Origin: MWBF01 sp040772005 | GTDB taxonomy: Bacteria > Chloroflexota > Anaerolineae > CG2-30-64-16 | DNA length: 64,000 nt | NCBI GenBank assembly: GCA_040772005.1 | Contig: JAXGYZ010000016.1 | Coordinates: 1-64,000 of the forward strand | Reading direction: 5' to 3' | Translations under genes and position numbers: made by a program | Shown: one piece after another, positions 8,120-18,100 of the stretch | Layout: every line of letters begins with the position of its first letter | Position numbering within the stretch: position 1 is the stretch's first letter | Notes under the pieces: generated by a model | What the model was told of the DNA's origin: nothing | Databases searched by the model: none | What the model saw: only the letters and a program-made list of their open reading frames with translations

Positions 8120-11100
8120 TCAGTCCTCCAGCGCGCCCAATGCGATCAAAGCTGCGCGCTGTGCAGCCGTGATCCCTGTAGCGCCGCAAATCTGCATGCC
8201 CGCGTATGGACCGTCCGCCACGAGGGTTGCGAGGCATTCGCCGCTTTCCAGACTCCACAACCGCACGCTGCCGTCTGCGCTACTGCTGGCGAGCAGGTCC
8301 ATGTCGGCCGGCGCATCCAAGGAGGTCACCTCGGCAAGGTGGCCCCGCAACGTCCGCAGCGTTTCACCAGTGGAGGTGTCGAAAATCAGGATGGTGTTGC
8401 CGGCGCCAGCAGCGGCCAGATATTTACCTGTGCCGCCGAAAGCCAGGTTGAAGGCGCCCCCTGTATTGGAGAGTGCGTAGACGCTCTCACCGGTTGTCGT
8501 GTCGAGTACGCGAATGGTTCCACCGTCGTAGCAGATTGCCAGGTGCTGCCCATCAGGGCTGAAGCAAATCCGCCAGATTGCCAATGCCGCGGGTTGGACG
8601 CGAAAACGCAGCCGAATGTGACCGGAAGTGGACGTCTCAGACATCTGCCAGATCCAGAGCGCGCCGCTGTCCGTTCCGCAAGCCAGCAACTGACCCTGCG
8701 GGCTGAACACTACGACCACCGGTATCTCCTCGGCGACCGGCAGGTGCTCCAGGATGTCTCCCGTGTTGAGATTCGATAACCTGACCCTGCCGTCGTTGCT
8801 GCCGTAGGCCAGGAGGAGTCCATCCGGGGTCAACCAATGCGCGATTTGGATCTTCGCGTTCGCTCCCGGTATGACATGACGGACCTGGCCCGTCGCCGGG
8901 TCCCAAATGCGCAGCGTTGCGTCATAGCTGCTACTGAACACGTACTGACCATCCGGGCTGAACGCGATGTAGCGCACGAGATCCGTGTGCCCGACCAGGA
9001 CCTGTCTCAATTCACCGGTCTTGACGTCCCAAACATACACATGGTGGTCATCGGAGCCGCCGGCGATCGAGCCGTTGTCACTGCTGATGGCCAACGCGCG
9101 GATGGCCCCGCGATGACCGGTAAGTTTGTGCAGATGGCACTGGCTGCGGACGTCCCACAGTTGCAGCGGTCCATTGAGGCTGCTGCTCACCAGCAACGTC
9201 CCGTCCGGGCTGAAGCTCACCCGATCAATGCGGCGTTGGTAACTGCGGAACGTGTGCAAGGCGACTCCGCTATCCGCCGCCCACAACCGGATGGTCTGAT
9301 CGTATCCCCCGCTGGCTACCGTCATCCCATCGGGCCCATAGGCTACTGCGTCAGCCCATCCGGCGTGGCCGATCAGGGTGCGCCGAATCTGACCGGTTGC
9401 GACATCCCATAGGCGGATTGTCCGATCGGTGCTGGCACTCGCCAAGCTCCCTCCATCAGGGCTGAACGCCAACGCCCAGACCCAACCGGCATGCCCGTCC
9501 AGTGTGCGGGCCGCCTGGGAATGGTCGAGTTGCCACAGGCAGATCCGCTTGTCCTCACCCCCGGTCGCAACGAGCGTACCGCTCGGGTGGAAGGCGACAG
9601 ACCGAACTTTATCTGTCTGGCCGCGCAATGTCCCGACCAGCGTCCCGCTACGCCAGTCCCAGATGCCGATTTCCTTATCATCCCTGGCGCTGGCCAGCAA
9701 TCCGCCGTCGGGGCTGAAAGCCACGCCGTTGACCGCCGCCCTCTCCTGCAGGCGGCGCGTCTCGCCCGAGCGCCAATCCCAGAGGACGATCTGGTGGTCA
9801 GCACCGCCGCTGGCGACGAGCGCGCCGCCCGGACCCAGGGTGATGCCTCCTACGGTGTCTGTATGGGGGTGCGATTCTGCTAGCAGGGCACCGCTCGCAA
9901 CACTCCAGAGGCAGACCCGGCCATCGAAGCCCCCGCTCGCCAGCACAGCGCCATCGGGCGAGAATACCACGGAGCTTACCGATTGTCTGTGAGCCTTCAG
10001 GACGAGGTAGGGTTGCCAACCGGCCAACTGCCAGAGGAACACGCTGCCCTCGGATTCCCCGGCCGCGAGATAGCGGCCATCGGGGCTGAAGGCGAGCGCC
10101 TTGACCAGGCCGAAGGTCTCCGAAAACGCGCACTCACGCAAGTCAGTTCCACGAAGGTCGACGCCTGCCAGGCGATCGGTGCGCAGGTCCGCCTGGCGAA
10201 TCGCCAGGCGCGAGAAGTCCCAGCCTGCCAGGTTAACCTCGAGGTGCAGGAGCAAGTGCAGAAGGTTCGCAGCCGCATACCCAGGCGCATGCGCAGCCTG
10301 CTCGCGCAGGTGGACCAGCAGATCGTGCAGGTGCGTGACTGTGTCGTGCCGCCCCCGAGACGCGACCAGCGAGCGGGCAACCGGTTCGAGCAGCACGCGA
10401 CGCTGGCTCGCCTGAACGTGCTCCCGACACTGTGCCTTGACCAGAGCGAAGCGATGCAGCCAGGCCGGGTGTCCGCTTTCGATCTCACTGTTGAGTGTCC
10501 CCACGAGCCGTTCGGTCAGGTACTCCAAGACGACATTCTGCAGTGTCAGCCGCGCACCGTTGTTGCCGGTGTCACCGGCGATGACTTCCACCAGGGAACT
10601 GTTCTGCAATGAGCGGACCGCCTCCAGAAATTGTGAGCGCCTCGGCGGGCGGGCCAGGTTCTCCCATAGCGCCTGTATGGTGACGGGGCTCCGCTCGATG
10701 GCGAGCCAGGTCAGGATCTCCCGGCCCCACTCGCTCAACCGGCCGTATTGCTCATCCAACACGCTGCGGATGTCGTCGAAAACTGGCGCTTCGCCGCCGA
10801 GGAACGCGTCGACGTCGTTGCCGAACAGGTCGCGCACTGTATCGGCGACGAGTTTCAATGCCAGCGGGTTGCCTGAGTAGTGCTCGGCAAGGGTCTCCAG
10901 CGCGGCATCCGGGGCGCTGACTCCGCGATCGCGCAAGAGCCTGACAGCCGGCGCGGGCGGTAGTCCCTCCAGAGGCAGGATCCTTACGCGTGGCGAATCC
11001 TCCTCCAGGGTCCGGATTCCCTTCGGCAGGTCGCGGGTTGTCAACAGGAGGCAGCTCCGGTGCCGCGTCCGGCCTACGCGGTCAATCAGGCGGCCGTACT

Positions 11101-12352
11101 CTTCATATCCGGCACGAAACCGACCGGCCTGTTCACCGGGCGCGATGATGCTTTCCAGGTTATCCAGGATCAGGAGGCACCGCTGACGTTGGAGTTCCTC
11201 GAAGAGCAGGGATAGCTTTTGGCCAATGCTTTCCGGTGGCCGGTCCAGGCTCTGCCCGGCCATAGTCTGCAGCCATGCATTAAGGACCAGTTCTAGGGGC
11301 GGCGCGTTCACGAGCGAGCGCCAGATGACGCGTTCGAAGGAGCCAGGTCCAAGGTGCTCGACCAGCTCGACGGCCAGCGTCGTTTTGCCGATGCCGCCCA
11401 TGCCCGAGATCGCCACCAGTCTGACGCCCTCTGTGACAACCCACTTTACCAGTTGCGCCAGGTCCTCCCGGCGGCCGTGGAAGGCGGTCCTTTCCGGCAT
11501 ATCGCGCTGATCAAGGCTCGGGGGCTTCGGCGGGGGAGGGGAGGCGGGCGCCGGCGTCTCACCGCGCGGAGCCTCGCGCCTCGTTTGCGCCGGCGCTGCC
11601 AGCGCGCCGGCGAGGATCAGCTCATGCACCGCTGTGGTCTCGGGCGAAGGTTCGACGCCCAGTTCCTCGGCCAGGATGCGGCGGCAGGCATCGTACTGCT
11701 GGAGCGCCGCGCTGCGCTGGCCCAGACGCGCCAGCAGGGTCATCTTCTGCCGGTGGCCTGCCTCATTGGCCGGATCGATAGACAGGAGCCGCGTTAAGTC
11801 CTCGAGGCCGGAGGCGAAATCCTCCTGTCCCGAATGCCAGTCGGCCAATGTCAGTAGGCTGTTAAGCACAGCCTGCCGCAATCGCTCCCGCTCGATGGTC
11901 GCCCACTGCTCAAACTGCGGCGCATCCGGCACATGGAAACCTTCCAGGAAGTCGCTGCCATACAGCGAGACCGCAGCTTCCATTTGAAGGATATCCGTCC
12001 CAGGATCCCCGGTGCGCCTGAGCAGGGCATCGAACTGCGCCACGTCCGACCAAAGCGTTTCCCGGTCCGTGGCAACGGTCTCGCGCGTGACTATGAGGTG
12101 GTCTCCGACCAGCGCGCGCAGGTTGGACAGAACATTCCGCAGGCTGGCGCTGGCCTGCCGCTCATCCGCGTCGCCCCAGAGCAGCGCTGTCAGGGTGGCG
12201 CGACGCTGGCTGCTGCCGGTAGCCGCGAGAAAACAGAGTAATGCCTGTGCCTTGGAAGACCGAAAGCCCGTGACCCGCTTACCGTTCAGGATCGCGCGCG
12301 GAGGCCCCAGGAGGTAGAGGTGCAGGCGAGATGCCGGTTCACTGTGCGACAT
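8120..12352 (-). CDS. BTAD / NB-ARC / WD40 transcriptional regulator
   Basis: 1,410 residues, SARP/AfsR-like. Residues about 1-95 form the DNA-binding winged-helix region (LHLYLLGPPRAIL...LTALLWGD), and about 100-250 the BTAD TPR-like domain. An NB-ARC STAND ATPase follows, with Walker A GMGGIGKTT near 318 and Walker B LLILDNLES. A short pentapeptide-like stretch (ADLRTDRLAGVDLRGTDLRE) links it to about fifteen WD40 repeats from roughly 745 to the C-terminus, enough for two propellers. It probably activates nearby genes when an unknown ligand or partner binds the propellers and ATP drives oligomerisation. Start ATG 12352 has GAGGA upstream. Three operator-like repeats lie just ahead of it, suggesting autoregulation. 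Confidence 0.9.
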   Translation of the reverse strand: MSHSEPASRLHLYLLGPPRAILNGKRVTGFRSSKAQALLCFLAATGSSQRRATLTALLWGDADERQASASLRNVLSNLRALVGDHLIVTRETVATDRETLWSDVAQFDALLRRTGDPGTDILQMEAAVSLYGSDFLEGFHVPDAPQFEQWATIERERLRQAVLNSLLTLADWHSGQEDFASGLEDLTRLLSIDPANEAGHRQKMTLLARLGQRSAALQQYDACRRILAEELGVEPSPETTAVHELILAGALAAPAQTRREAPRGETPAPASPPPPKPPSLDQRDMPERTAFHGRREDLAQLVKWVVTEGVRLVAISGMGGIGKTTLAVELVEHLGPGSFERVIWRSLVNAPPLELVLNAWLQTMAGQSLDRPPESIGQKLSLLFEELQRQRCLLILDNLESIIAPGEQAGRFRAGYEEYGRLIDRVGRTRHRSCLLLTTRDLPKGIRTLEEDSPRVRILPLEGLPPAPAVRLLRDRGVSAPDAALETLAEHYSGNPLALKLVADTVRDLFGNDVDAFLGGEAPVFDDIRSVLDEQYGRLSEWGREILTWLAIERSPVTIQALWENLARPPRRSQFLEAVRSLQNSSLVEVIAGDTGNNGARLTLQNVVLEYLTERLVGTLNSEIESGHPAWLHRFALVKAQCREHVQASQRRVLLEPVARSLVASRGRHDTVTHLHDLLVHLREQAAHAPGYAAANLLHLLLHLEVNLAGWDFSRLAIRQADLRTDRLAGVDLRGTDLRECAFSETFGLVKALAFSPDGRYLAAGESEGSVFLWQLAGWQPYLVLKAHRQSVSSVVFSPDGAVLASGGFDGRVCLWSVASGALLAESHPHTDTVGGITLGPGGALVASGGADHQIVLWDWRSGETRRLQERAAVNGVAFSPDGGLLASARDDKEIGIWDWRSGTLVGTLRGQTDKVRSVAFHPSGTLVATGGEDKRICLWQLDHSQAARTLDGHAGWVWALAFSPDGGSLASASTDRTIRLWDVATGQIRRTLIGHAGWADAVAYGPDGMTVASGGYDQTIRLWAADSGVALHTFRSYQRRIDRVSFSPDGTLLVSSSLNGPLQLWDVRSQCHLHKLTGHRGAIRALAISSDNGSIAGGSDDHHVYVWDVKTGELRQVLVGHTDLVRYIAFSPDGQYVFSSSYDATLRIWDPATGQVRHVIPGANAKIQIAHWLTPDGLLLAYGSNDGRVRLSNLNTGDILEHLPVAEEIPVVVVFSPQGQLLACGTDSGALWIWQMSETSTSGHIRLRFRVQPAALAIWRICFSPDGQHLAICYDGGTIRVLDTTTGESVYALSNTGGAFNLAFGGTGKYLAAAGAGNTILIFDTSTGETLRTLRGHLAEVTSLDAPADMDLLASSSADGSVRLWSLESGECLATLVADGPYAGMQICGATGITAAQRAALIALGALED

Positions 12353-12369
12353 TGACGTCCTCGAGTCGC

Positions 12370-12397
12370 GTTACGAGTCGCGTTACGATTTCGTTAC
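12370..12397 (-). promoter_or_regulatory. operator-like direct repeats upstream of the BTAD gene
   Basis: Read on the - strand, GTAAC recurs three times at 11-12 base spacing (12397-12393, 12386-12382, 12374-12370), within GTAACGAAATC / GTAACGCGACTC / GTAACGCGACTC. SARP-family regulators are known to bind short direct repeats near the -35. The nearest repeat is only 18 bases from the ATG. A two-copy version of the same motif is at 17593-17608. Confidence 0.45.
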
Positions 12398-12585
12398 ATA
12401 GCCCTGCTATATCTTCTCTTCGGCAGGAATATAGCATAGATTGCCGCAATCGCCCACATCCGGGCGACAGCCCATACTCAGGATATGGGAAACAGGAAGC
12501 GATTCGTCAGCCTGGCCGAGACGCTGGATCAGTGCAACGGCTATATCGGCCCCAGGCACTGCTCGGAACAGCCCGATAACGCGTA

Positions 12586-14086
12586 ATGCTGACTGATCGG
12601 GAGATAGATCGCAAGATGGCAAACTCCAGGAGCGGAACGGTGCACTTGACGCGATCGGCCGCGCTGGTCCTTGCCGCCGTCGCGTTCAACATCGCGCTGG
12701 GCCACCTGGTCCGGGATGTGCTGGACTGGCCTCTCTACCTGGACTCGGTGGGGACGGTCCTGGCGGGCGCCCTGCTTGGCCCGCTCGCAGGCGCAGCAGT
12801 GGGCGCGCTGACGAATGTCGCCTGGGGCCTGCTGCTGGGCAGCCAGACGGCGTTGGCCTTCGCGCTGACCGCGGCATTCATTGGCTGGGCAGCGGGGTAT
12901 GCCGTGTCGCGCGGCGCGTTCGAGCGCCTCGGGACGGTGCTGTGGTCTGGATTGTTGGTGGGCGTCAGCGCAGCGCTCATCTCGGCGCCCATCAGCGCGT
13001 ACGTATTCGGCAACATTACCGGTTTGTCCTCGCGTGGCTGGCCTGGCGGCCGCTGCGGGCGTTTTTCCTGCCGCCGTCCCGCCTGGGAACGCGGGCTTTC
13101 GAGTCGCTGCGGGGATACAGCGTCGCAGTGGCAGCGATCCTGCTTACCGCGCTGCTGTGCTTCGTTTTTCTGCCCGCATTCGGCCGCGGCATCTTTGCGC
13201 TCTTTTATCTCGCAGTGCTGATCAGCGCGTGGCGGGGGGTCTGAAGCCGGCGCTCCTCACGACGCTCGCGGGTACGCTTGCGAACATTGCCTTCCTCACT
13301 TCGCCGCCGACAGGCATGGCCATCGGCGCGGAGGACTGGCTGCGCTTCATGATCTTTCTCATCGTGTCCATTGTGATTGCGGTTGTCGCGGACCGGCTGG
13401 AGAGGAGCAACCAGCGCCTCCGGATCTCTCTCCAGGCAGAACGCGAGAGCCAGGCACGTATCCGGGCCATTACCGAAGGCGTGGCCGAGGCCCTCGTGCT
13501 GGTTTCGCCGTACCAGGAAATCCTGAACGTCAACCGGCGCTTCGTGGAGCTTTTCGGTGTGCCCGCAGAGCGGGGCATCGGTCAACGCCTGGCCGATGTG
13601 CGCACGCTCTACGACCAGGTCTTTGATGACGCCGAAGTGCTCTATGGGGCATCGGTTGCGGCCAGCGCCGATACCGAACATGATCTCTCCCGGCTGGTCG
13701 TGCAGAAGTGGCCGCAGGCGCGGGAACTCCTCCACTACTCCACCCCCATCCGTGATGATGGCGAGTTCCTGGGCCGGCTCTTCGTTTTCCGGGATGTTAC
13801 GCACGAGCGCGAAGTGGATCGCATGAAGACCGAATTCGTGTCGCTGGTCTCGCACGAACTGCGCACCCCACTGACGGCGATCAAAGGCTTCACCCAGATG
13901 GTATTGGACTGGGACGCGGGCGAGATTGACGATGAGGTGGCAGAATTTCTGGGTGTGTCTCTCAGAAACACTGACCGCCTGGTGGCACTGGTGAATGACC
14001 TGCTGGACATATCGCGCATCGAATCCGGCCGGCTCCAGCTCAAGTCGGAGCCAGTGGACCTGGACGAAGTGGTGCGAGATGGTTGA
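12586..14086 (+). pseudogene. membrane sensor histidine kinase, decayed
   Basis: Three frames are needed for one protein. Frame 1 (12586 to about 13021) encodes an ECF-S-like membrane region. Frame 3 (to about 13240) continues with LAWLAWRPL and a DUF4118-like helix pair. Frame 2 (to 14086) encodes SAWRGGLKPALL-type DUF4118, a PAS domain (RIRAITEGVAEALVL) and the HisKA dimerisation domain with phospho-acceptor in FVSLVSHELRTPL. The second switch is at a G6 run (13236-13241). The ATPase domain (N, G1, G2 boxes) is absent: the gene stops at EVVRDG. At least two frame breaks and a deletion make it non-functional. Confidence 0.75.
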
Positions 14087-14333
14087 TGCCGAAGATGGAT
14101 GGCCCGACTGCGACCGCTCAGATTAAGGCCGAGTGCGACCCAGCGCCCATCGTGCTCATGCTGACCGCCAAGGGGACTCAGGCAGACGTCATCCAGGGCC
14201 TGGTCGGGGCGCCGACGACTACATCGTCAAGCCGTTCGCCCCGCGCGAGCTGATCGCCCGCGTCAACGTCGCGTTGGTCAAGGCCGGCAAGCAACCGTTG
14301 ATCGAGGATGGCTCGAAAGGGCGCGGGATATAG
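14086..14333 (+). pseudogene. response-regulator receiver fragment
   Basis: Begins LMPKMDGPTATAQIK, the loop following a receiver phospho-Asp, continues to IVLMLTAKG, then shifts frame near 14200 and resumes as GADDYIVKPFAPRELIARV, the conserved C-terminal receiver signature. The N-terminal half with the phospho-Asp is missing, and the fragment abuts the truncated kinase. One deletion therefore probably fused the kinase HisKA region to the receiver tail of a hybrid kinase or adjacent regulator. Confidence 0.7.
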
Positions 14334-14334
14334 C

Positions 14335-17300
14335 ATGGCAGAACAGCAGCATCGAGCAGTGGAAGAACAGGAGCTCCTCGAATACCTGGCAGCGGCGAGT
14401 GAGCTGGAGAGCGCCAGGGCTTTGGAAGCAGCCGAGTTCATCCGGGACGAGGATGCAGACGAAGCAGGCCAGATCGAGGAAACGGCCGGCGGTGAGACCC
14501 AGGAGGCGCCCGTCCAGCTCATCGCGGACAATGCCGCGCGGCGGAAATACTGGGAGGCGCAGGCACTCATCGAGCTCGAGCAGGTGGAGTTCGCCGCGGC
14601 CGTGGCCGAGGAGGATGCGGCGCGCCAGCGCCACGCCTACTACCGATTGGGCGCCTACCACGGGCGGACGCTCTCCATCTTGCGCTCTGCACTCGATGAG
14701 CACAAGGAGCCGCTGGTGCAGGCTGCCATACGCAACCTGGCTTCGCTGCACCGCGCCATGACGCAGATGCACGCACCGGCGCCGGGCGTCGTTCCGCTGA
14801 CCCTGGTCCTTGCCCGGCGCGGGCGCGACAGGCTTGTCCGCGACCTTGTTGTTCGGGCCCTCGAGGAGAACATCGAACCTGCTGATCTCGAATCCATCGT
14901 GCAGCGGGCCAACGCCCTTGATGTCATGGGTGTAGCCAGAAACGCGGTGCAGCGGCATCTCAAGGATCTGGTGGCCTCCGACCATGTGTTGATGGTCCAC
15001 GACGATCCGCCATGCTACGTACGCACGCACCGTATCTATATGGGCATGGATATCGATGCCTTTAGTCTGCACGCGCTGGTTGGATCGGAACGCTACGAAG
15101 GGCTTGAGAAGGCAGGCTTTGTGGGACTCACGGATGCAGTCCGCTCCGGCACGCCCGGCCAACTGGAGCGTTTCCAGGTTCGCACCGGAAGTCATCCAGC
15201 CGTGATCCTGATGACCTATACGGCGCTCGCCCAGTCCGGATCGGGCATCGGCAAGGGCGGCTTCGATGTGGATTCAATCGAGATGTTCCTGCAAGGCGCC
15301 AACGTCCAGCACGTCATCCTGGACGAGGTGCACAAGGTCGCCGAAGATCTGAATAGTGTTTCCTCCGATGTCATCCGGCTGATGCTCGAATGGTTGCACG
15401 ACGGAAGCCTCCGGGGAGTCATCGGTTTCACCGGCACCGCTGAGACCTACCGTTCGCGCTTCGCCAAACTGGGCCTGCAACTGGTCTACAGCATCCCCAT
15501 AGACGAGCTCATCGGTGCTGGCTTCGTGGCACCTTTTGCGGAACTGGGGGCGCCCTACGCCTACTCCGCCCGGGAGCGCCGCATCCGGGAGCTGCTCGAC
15601 CGCTACAAGGCGCACATGATCGACTTCTTAGCCCTGGTAGGGGTAGCTCACCTGCGAAGTTGGTTTGCCGGTATTCCCATGGAGGAACGCATCGCCATTG
15701 GCCGCGAGTTCCTCAACATGTACCAGGGTCGCAAAGACTGGACATCCGCCCTGCCGAAACGGCTCAAGGAGTGGGAGTCGGGTGGTGGGTTGCAACTGAC
15801 AGAGACGAAGCTTGTAATGATCGTGCAGGTTGCGAAGCAGTGGACCGATGTTGACCTGGTGCGGGAGGCGGGTGCGGATGAGGAGGCGTTTCGGCAGCTG
15901 GTGGTTGAGCTCAACGAAATCCGTGCGGATTTGGCGGAGCTCATCTACCTGCATTCAACGCTGGGGCGCCTCCGCCATCCTGGCTACACCGACAGCCTCG
16001 ATGTCGAAGCCCTGCGTCGGGCACACGCTGCCGCGACCAACCAGGTCGCTCGGCGCGAAGTTGTCAAGGACCACCTGGCCGGCACGATCGTCGGCCTGTA
16101 TGAAGGGTTGAGCGATTGGTACTGGCGGGTGGGCGAGGGTCGTGTAGAGACGATTAAAGCTGTCATCGAGGCGGAACGGGCGACGCGGCCGGTAGACGGC
16201 ATCATCATCTTTGACAACGCCCGCCGCATCCAGTGGAAGCAGGGCATCGCCGGTCAGGGAGTCGCGGTGCCCGGCTATGAGGGGTTAGGTGGGTTATACG
16301 CCCAACTGCTGGGCGACGAGCGCTTCACGCCCTATGCCGTGCTATCGGGCGAGCAATATCTGCCTTACGACGAGGTGGACCCGCTGCCGCCGCGCATCGC
16401 CCGTTTTGTGGAAGAAGAGCTGATGCAGGGCGAGATCGCGAGGGCGATGCTCGACCTGGTGGCGCAAGGTCTGGAACTGTCCGCCGATACGCACGAGCGC
16501 TTGCGAGCGCGCTGGGCGGGGTTGATCGCCGGCTACATCCCCGCGCTGGGCAAGGTGCACGCCGCACGGCCCCGTGACTTCAGCCTGCGCGTGCTGCGGC
16601 CGATGCGGGCGCACATCCGCAGGCTGGCACTCGGCCCGGCAGGCGAGCGCCTGTTGTCACGGCTGGACCTGCGCAACAGCCACTTCGCCGACCTGGTGGG
16701 CACCTTCTTCGACTATGCCATCATCGCACGTTACTTCCGGGAGGCGAAGGTAGCCGAGTTGGAGCAGGTGAGCGGCGCTCGGCAGAAGTTCTTCGTCGTC
16801 CCCATGCCGGCTGGCAACCGCAAGTTGCTGATGTACGATCTTACCTCCCGGATCGTGGATGCCGACTCGCTACCCATCAACGTCGTGGTGGTATCGAGCT
16901 GGGCGCGTACCGGCTGGAACGTGATCTCACCAAACGTGCTGATTGACGCCACGGCCACCCGCGATGTGGCCGCGTGGCAGCAATTGCGCGGTCGCGCCAT
17001 CCGCGCCCGTCGCACGTGGACCAACGATTGTTATTATCTGATGATGGCACTCAATGAGAGCCAGATGCGGCCGCTTACCGAGCGGGGGCCAGTCGAATCT
17101 GGGCCTGAGATGCCGGCAGATGTCCTGGACGTCATGGAGCAGGTCGGGCGCGACCGCGCGGATTTCGTCTTGGACGAGCGGATGTTCGCCATCCTGGCTG
17201 AGGTGACGTCGGAGGAGCAGCGCCGGCTGATACGGCTTCGCGGCCTGTCTGCACTCTCGCAAGGGGAGCGCGCCGCGACCGCCGTGGCGCTGATGCGCCG

Positions 17301-17589
17301 CTTCAATAAGGTGACCCATATCTATGAGCTGATCAAGGCATATGGCTCCACCAGCCAAGTGGAGTACGACCGGTCCGCGCGGTCCTGGCGACGCCGCGAG
17401 AGCATCGCGGCCAAACACGCATACGAGGTTGCGGTCAACCCCTTCAGTGGGGAGAAATCGACCGGCGCCGAACATGCACCGCTCGTCTTCGCTGAAGATC
17501 CCCGCACGGACGTGCCAGTGGAACTCCAGAAGCATCTGATCGACGCGCTTGATCGTGCCGATGACCGAATCGTGGCTGGTTGGCTGTAA
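14335..17589 (+). CDS. SF2 DEAD/DEAH-like helicase lacking a visible motif I
   Basis: 1,084 residues. Motif II is VILDEVHKV (DEVH near 328-331), motif III GFTGTAETYR near 362, and the second RecA-like domain has SSWARTGWNV (motif V region) and QLRGRAIRARR (motif VI, near 881). An acidic coiled N-terminus (residues 1-80) and a winged-helix-like segment (ADLESIVQRANALDVMG) precede these. I cannot find the P-loop GxGKT that should lie about 60-100 residues before DEVH, so ATP hydrolysis is doubtful; the N-terminal part may have been rearranged. It begins one base after the receiver fragment stop, without a clear ribosome site. Remainder length and motif order suggest a DNA or RNA remodelling enzyme of unknown pathway. 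Confidence 0.7.
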   Translation: MAEQQHRAVEEQELLEYLAAASELESARALEAAEFIRDEDADEAGQIEETAGGETQEAPVQLIADNAARRKYWEAQALIELEQVEFAAAVAEEDAARQRHAYYRLGAYHGRTLSILRSALDEHKEPLVQAAIRNLASLHRAMTQMHAPAPGVVPLTLVLARRGRDRLVRDLVVRALEENIEPADLESIVQRANALDVMGVARNAVQRHLKDLVASDHVLMVHDDPPCYVRTHRIYMGMDIDAFSLHALVGSERYEGLEKAGFVGLTDAVRSGTPGQLERFQVRTGSHPAVILMTYTALAQSGSGIGKGGFDVDSIEMFLQGANVQHVILDEVHKVAEDLNSVSSDVIRLMLEWLHDGSLRGVIGFTGTAETYRSRFAKLGLQLVYSIPIDELIGAGFVAPFAELGAPYAYSARERRIRELLDRYKAHMIDFLALVGVAHLRSWFAGIPMEERIAIGREFLNMYQGRKDWTSALPKRLKEWESGGGLQLTETKLVMIVQVAKQWTDVDLVREAGADEEAFRQLVVELNEIRADLAELIYLHSTLGRLRHPGYTDSLDVEALRRAHAAATNQVARREVVKDHLAGTIVGLYEGLSDWYWRVGEGRVETIKAVIEAERATRPVDGIIIFDNARRIQWKQGIAGQGVAVPGYEGLGGLYAQLLGDERFTPYAVLSGEQYLPYDEVDPLPPRIARFVEEELMQGEIARAMLDLVAQGLELSADTHERLRARWAGLIAGYIPALGKVHAARPRDFSLRVLRPMRAHIRRLALGPAGERLLSRLDLRNSHFADLVGTFFDYAIIARYFREAKVAELEQVSGARQKFFVVPMPAGNRKLLMYDLTSRIVDADSLPINVVVVSSWARTGWNVISPNVLIDATATRDVAAWQQLRGRAIRARRTWTNDCYYLMMALNESQMRPLTERGPVESGPEMPADVLDVMEQVGRDRADFVLDERMFAILAEVTSEEQRRLIRLRGLSALSQGERAATAVALMRRFNKVTHIYELIKAYGSTSQVEYDRSARSWRRRESIAAKHAYEVAVNPFSGEKSTGAEHAPLVFAEDPRTDVPVELQKHLIDALDRADDRIVAGWL

Positions 17590-17592
17590 CTC

Positions 17593-17608
17593 GTTACGAT
17601 TTCGTTAC
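17593..17608. promoter_or_regulatory. second copy of the GTTACGATTTCGTTAC operator-like motif
   Basis: GTTACGATTTCGTTAC sits four bases after the helicase stop and 127 bases before the receiver-like gene. The same 16 bases occur at 12382-12397 in front of the BTAD regulator. It may place the 17735-19476 genes under that regulator. Confidence 0.4.
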
Positions 17609-17734
17609 GTTGCTCAGATACTGTGCTAATCAATAACTTACTTGATCGCCATATCGCAGAGGATGACACAAGTCATCTGAAGACAAACCGCCGCAGCCCA
17701 ATGGTCTGACTCTTTCCTGGCAAGGGAGCTCGAA

Positions 17735-18100
17735 TTGTCACGCAAGCGCGCGGTGCTCGTGTCCGCACCCGGTCTGGTTCAGAGAGCAACAGCCTCAGTT
17801 CTGGCATCGTGCGAAGAACTGGAGGTGGTCGCGATACCTCCGGGTGCTCTGTCGGCAACGCGCGTGCTGTCGGCAGTGCAACCTGATTTCCTTTTGATCG
17901 ATGCCACGGTGGCCGAGGAGGAGATAGAGGAGTTGTTGAGTTGGGTTGAAGTGAATTGCCCGGGAGTTCAGTGTGTGGTCATGACCGTGACATCGCATCA
18001 AGCAGCACAGGCTTTGGCTTGGGGGGCGGATCTTGCCATCCATCGCGCCGCCCTGGCCAGTCAACTGAAAGAGGTGTTGAATTGCATCCCAACCTCATGA
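17735..18100 (+). CDS. receiver-like (REC) single-domain protein
   Basis: About 121 residues folding like a response-regulator receiver: VLVSAPGLVQRATASVL (beta1/alpha1), FLLIDATVAEEE with the putative phospho-Asp, VVMTVTSHQAAQALAWGAD and a final helix. The acidic pair after beta1 and the K before alpha5 are not conserved in the normal way, so it may be a pseudo-receiver. The start is TTG at 17735 with GGGAG upstream; no ATG fits. The stop overlaps the next gene (ATGA at 18097-18100), so it is translationally coupled to a META lipoprotein. Confidence 0.6.
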   Translation: MSRKRAVLVSAPGLVQRATASVLASCEELEVVAIPPGALSATRVLSAVQPDFLLIDATVAEEEIEELLSWVEVNCPGVQCVVMTVTSHQAAQALAWGADLAIHRAALASQLKEVLNCIPTS

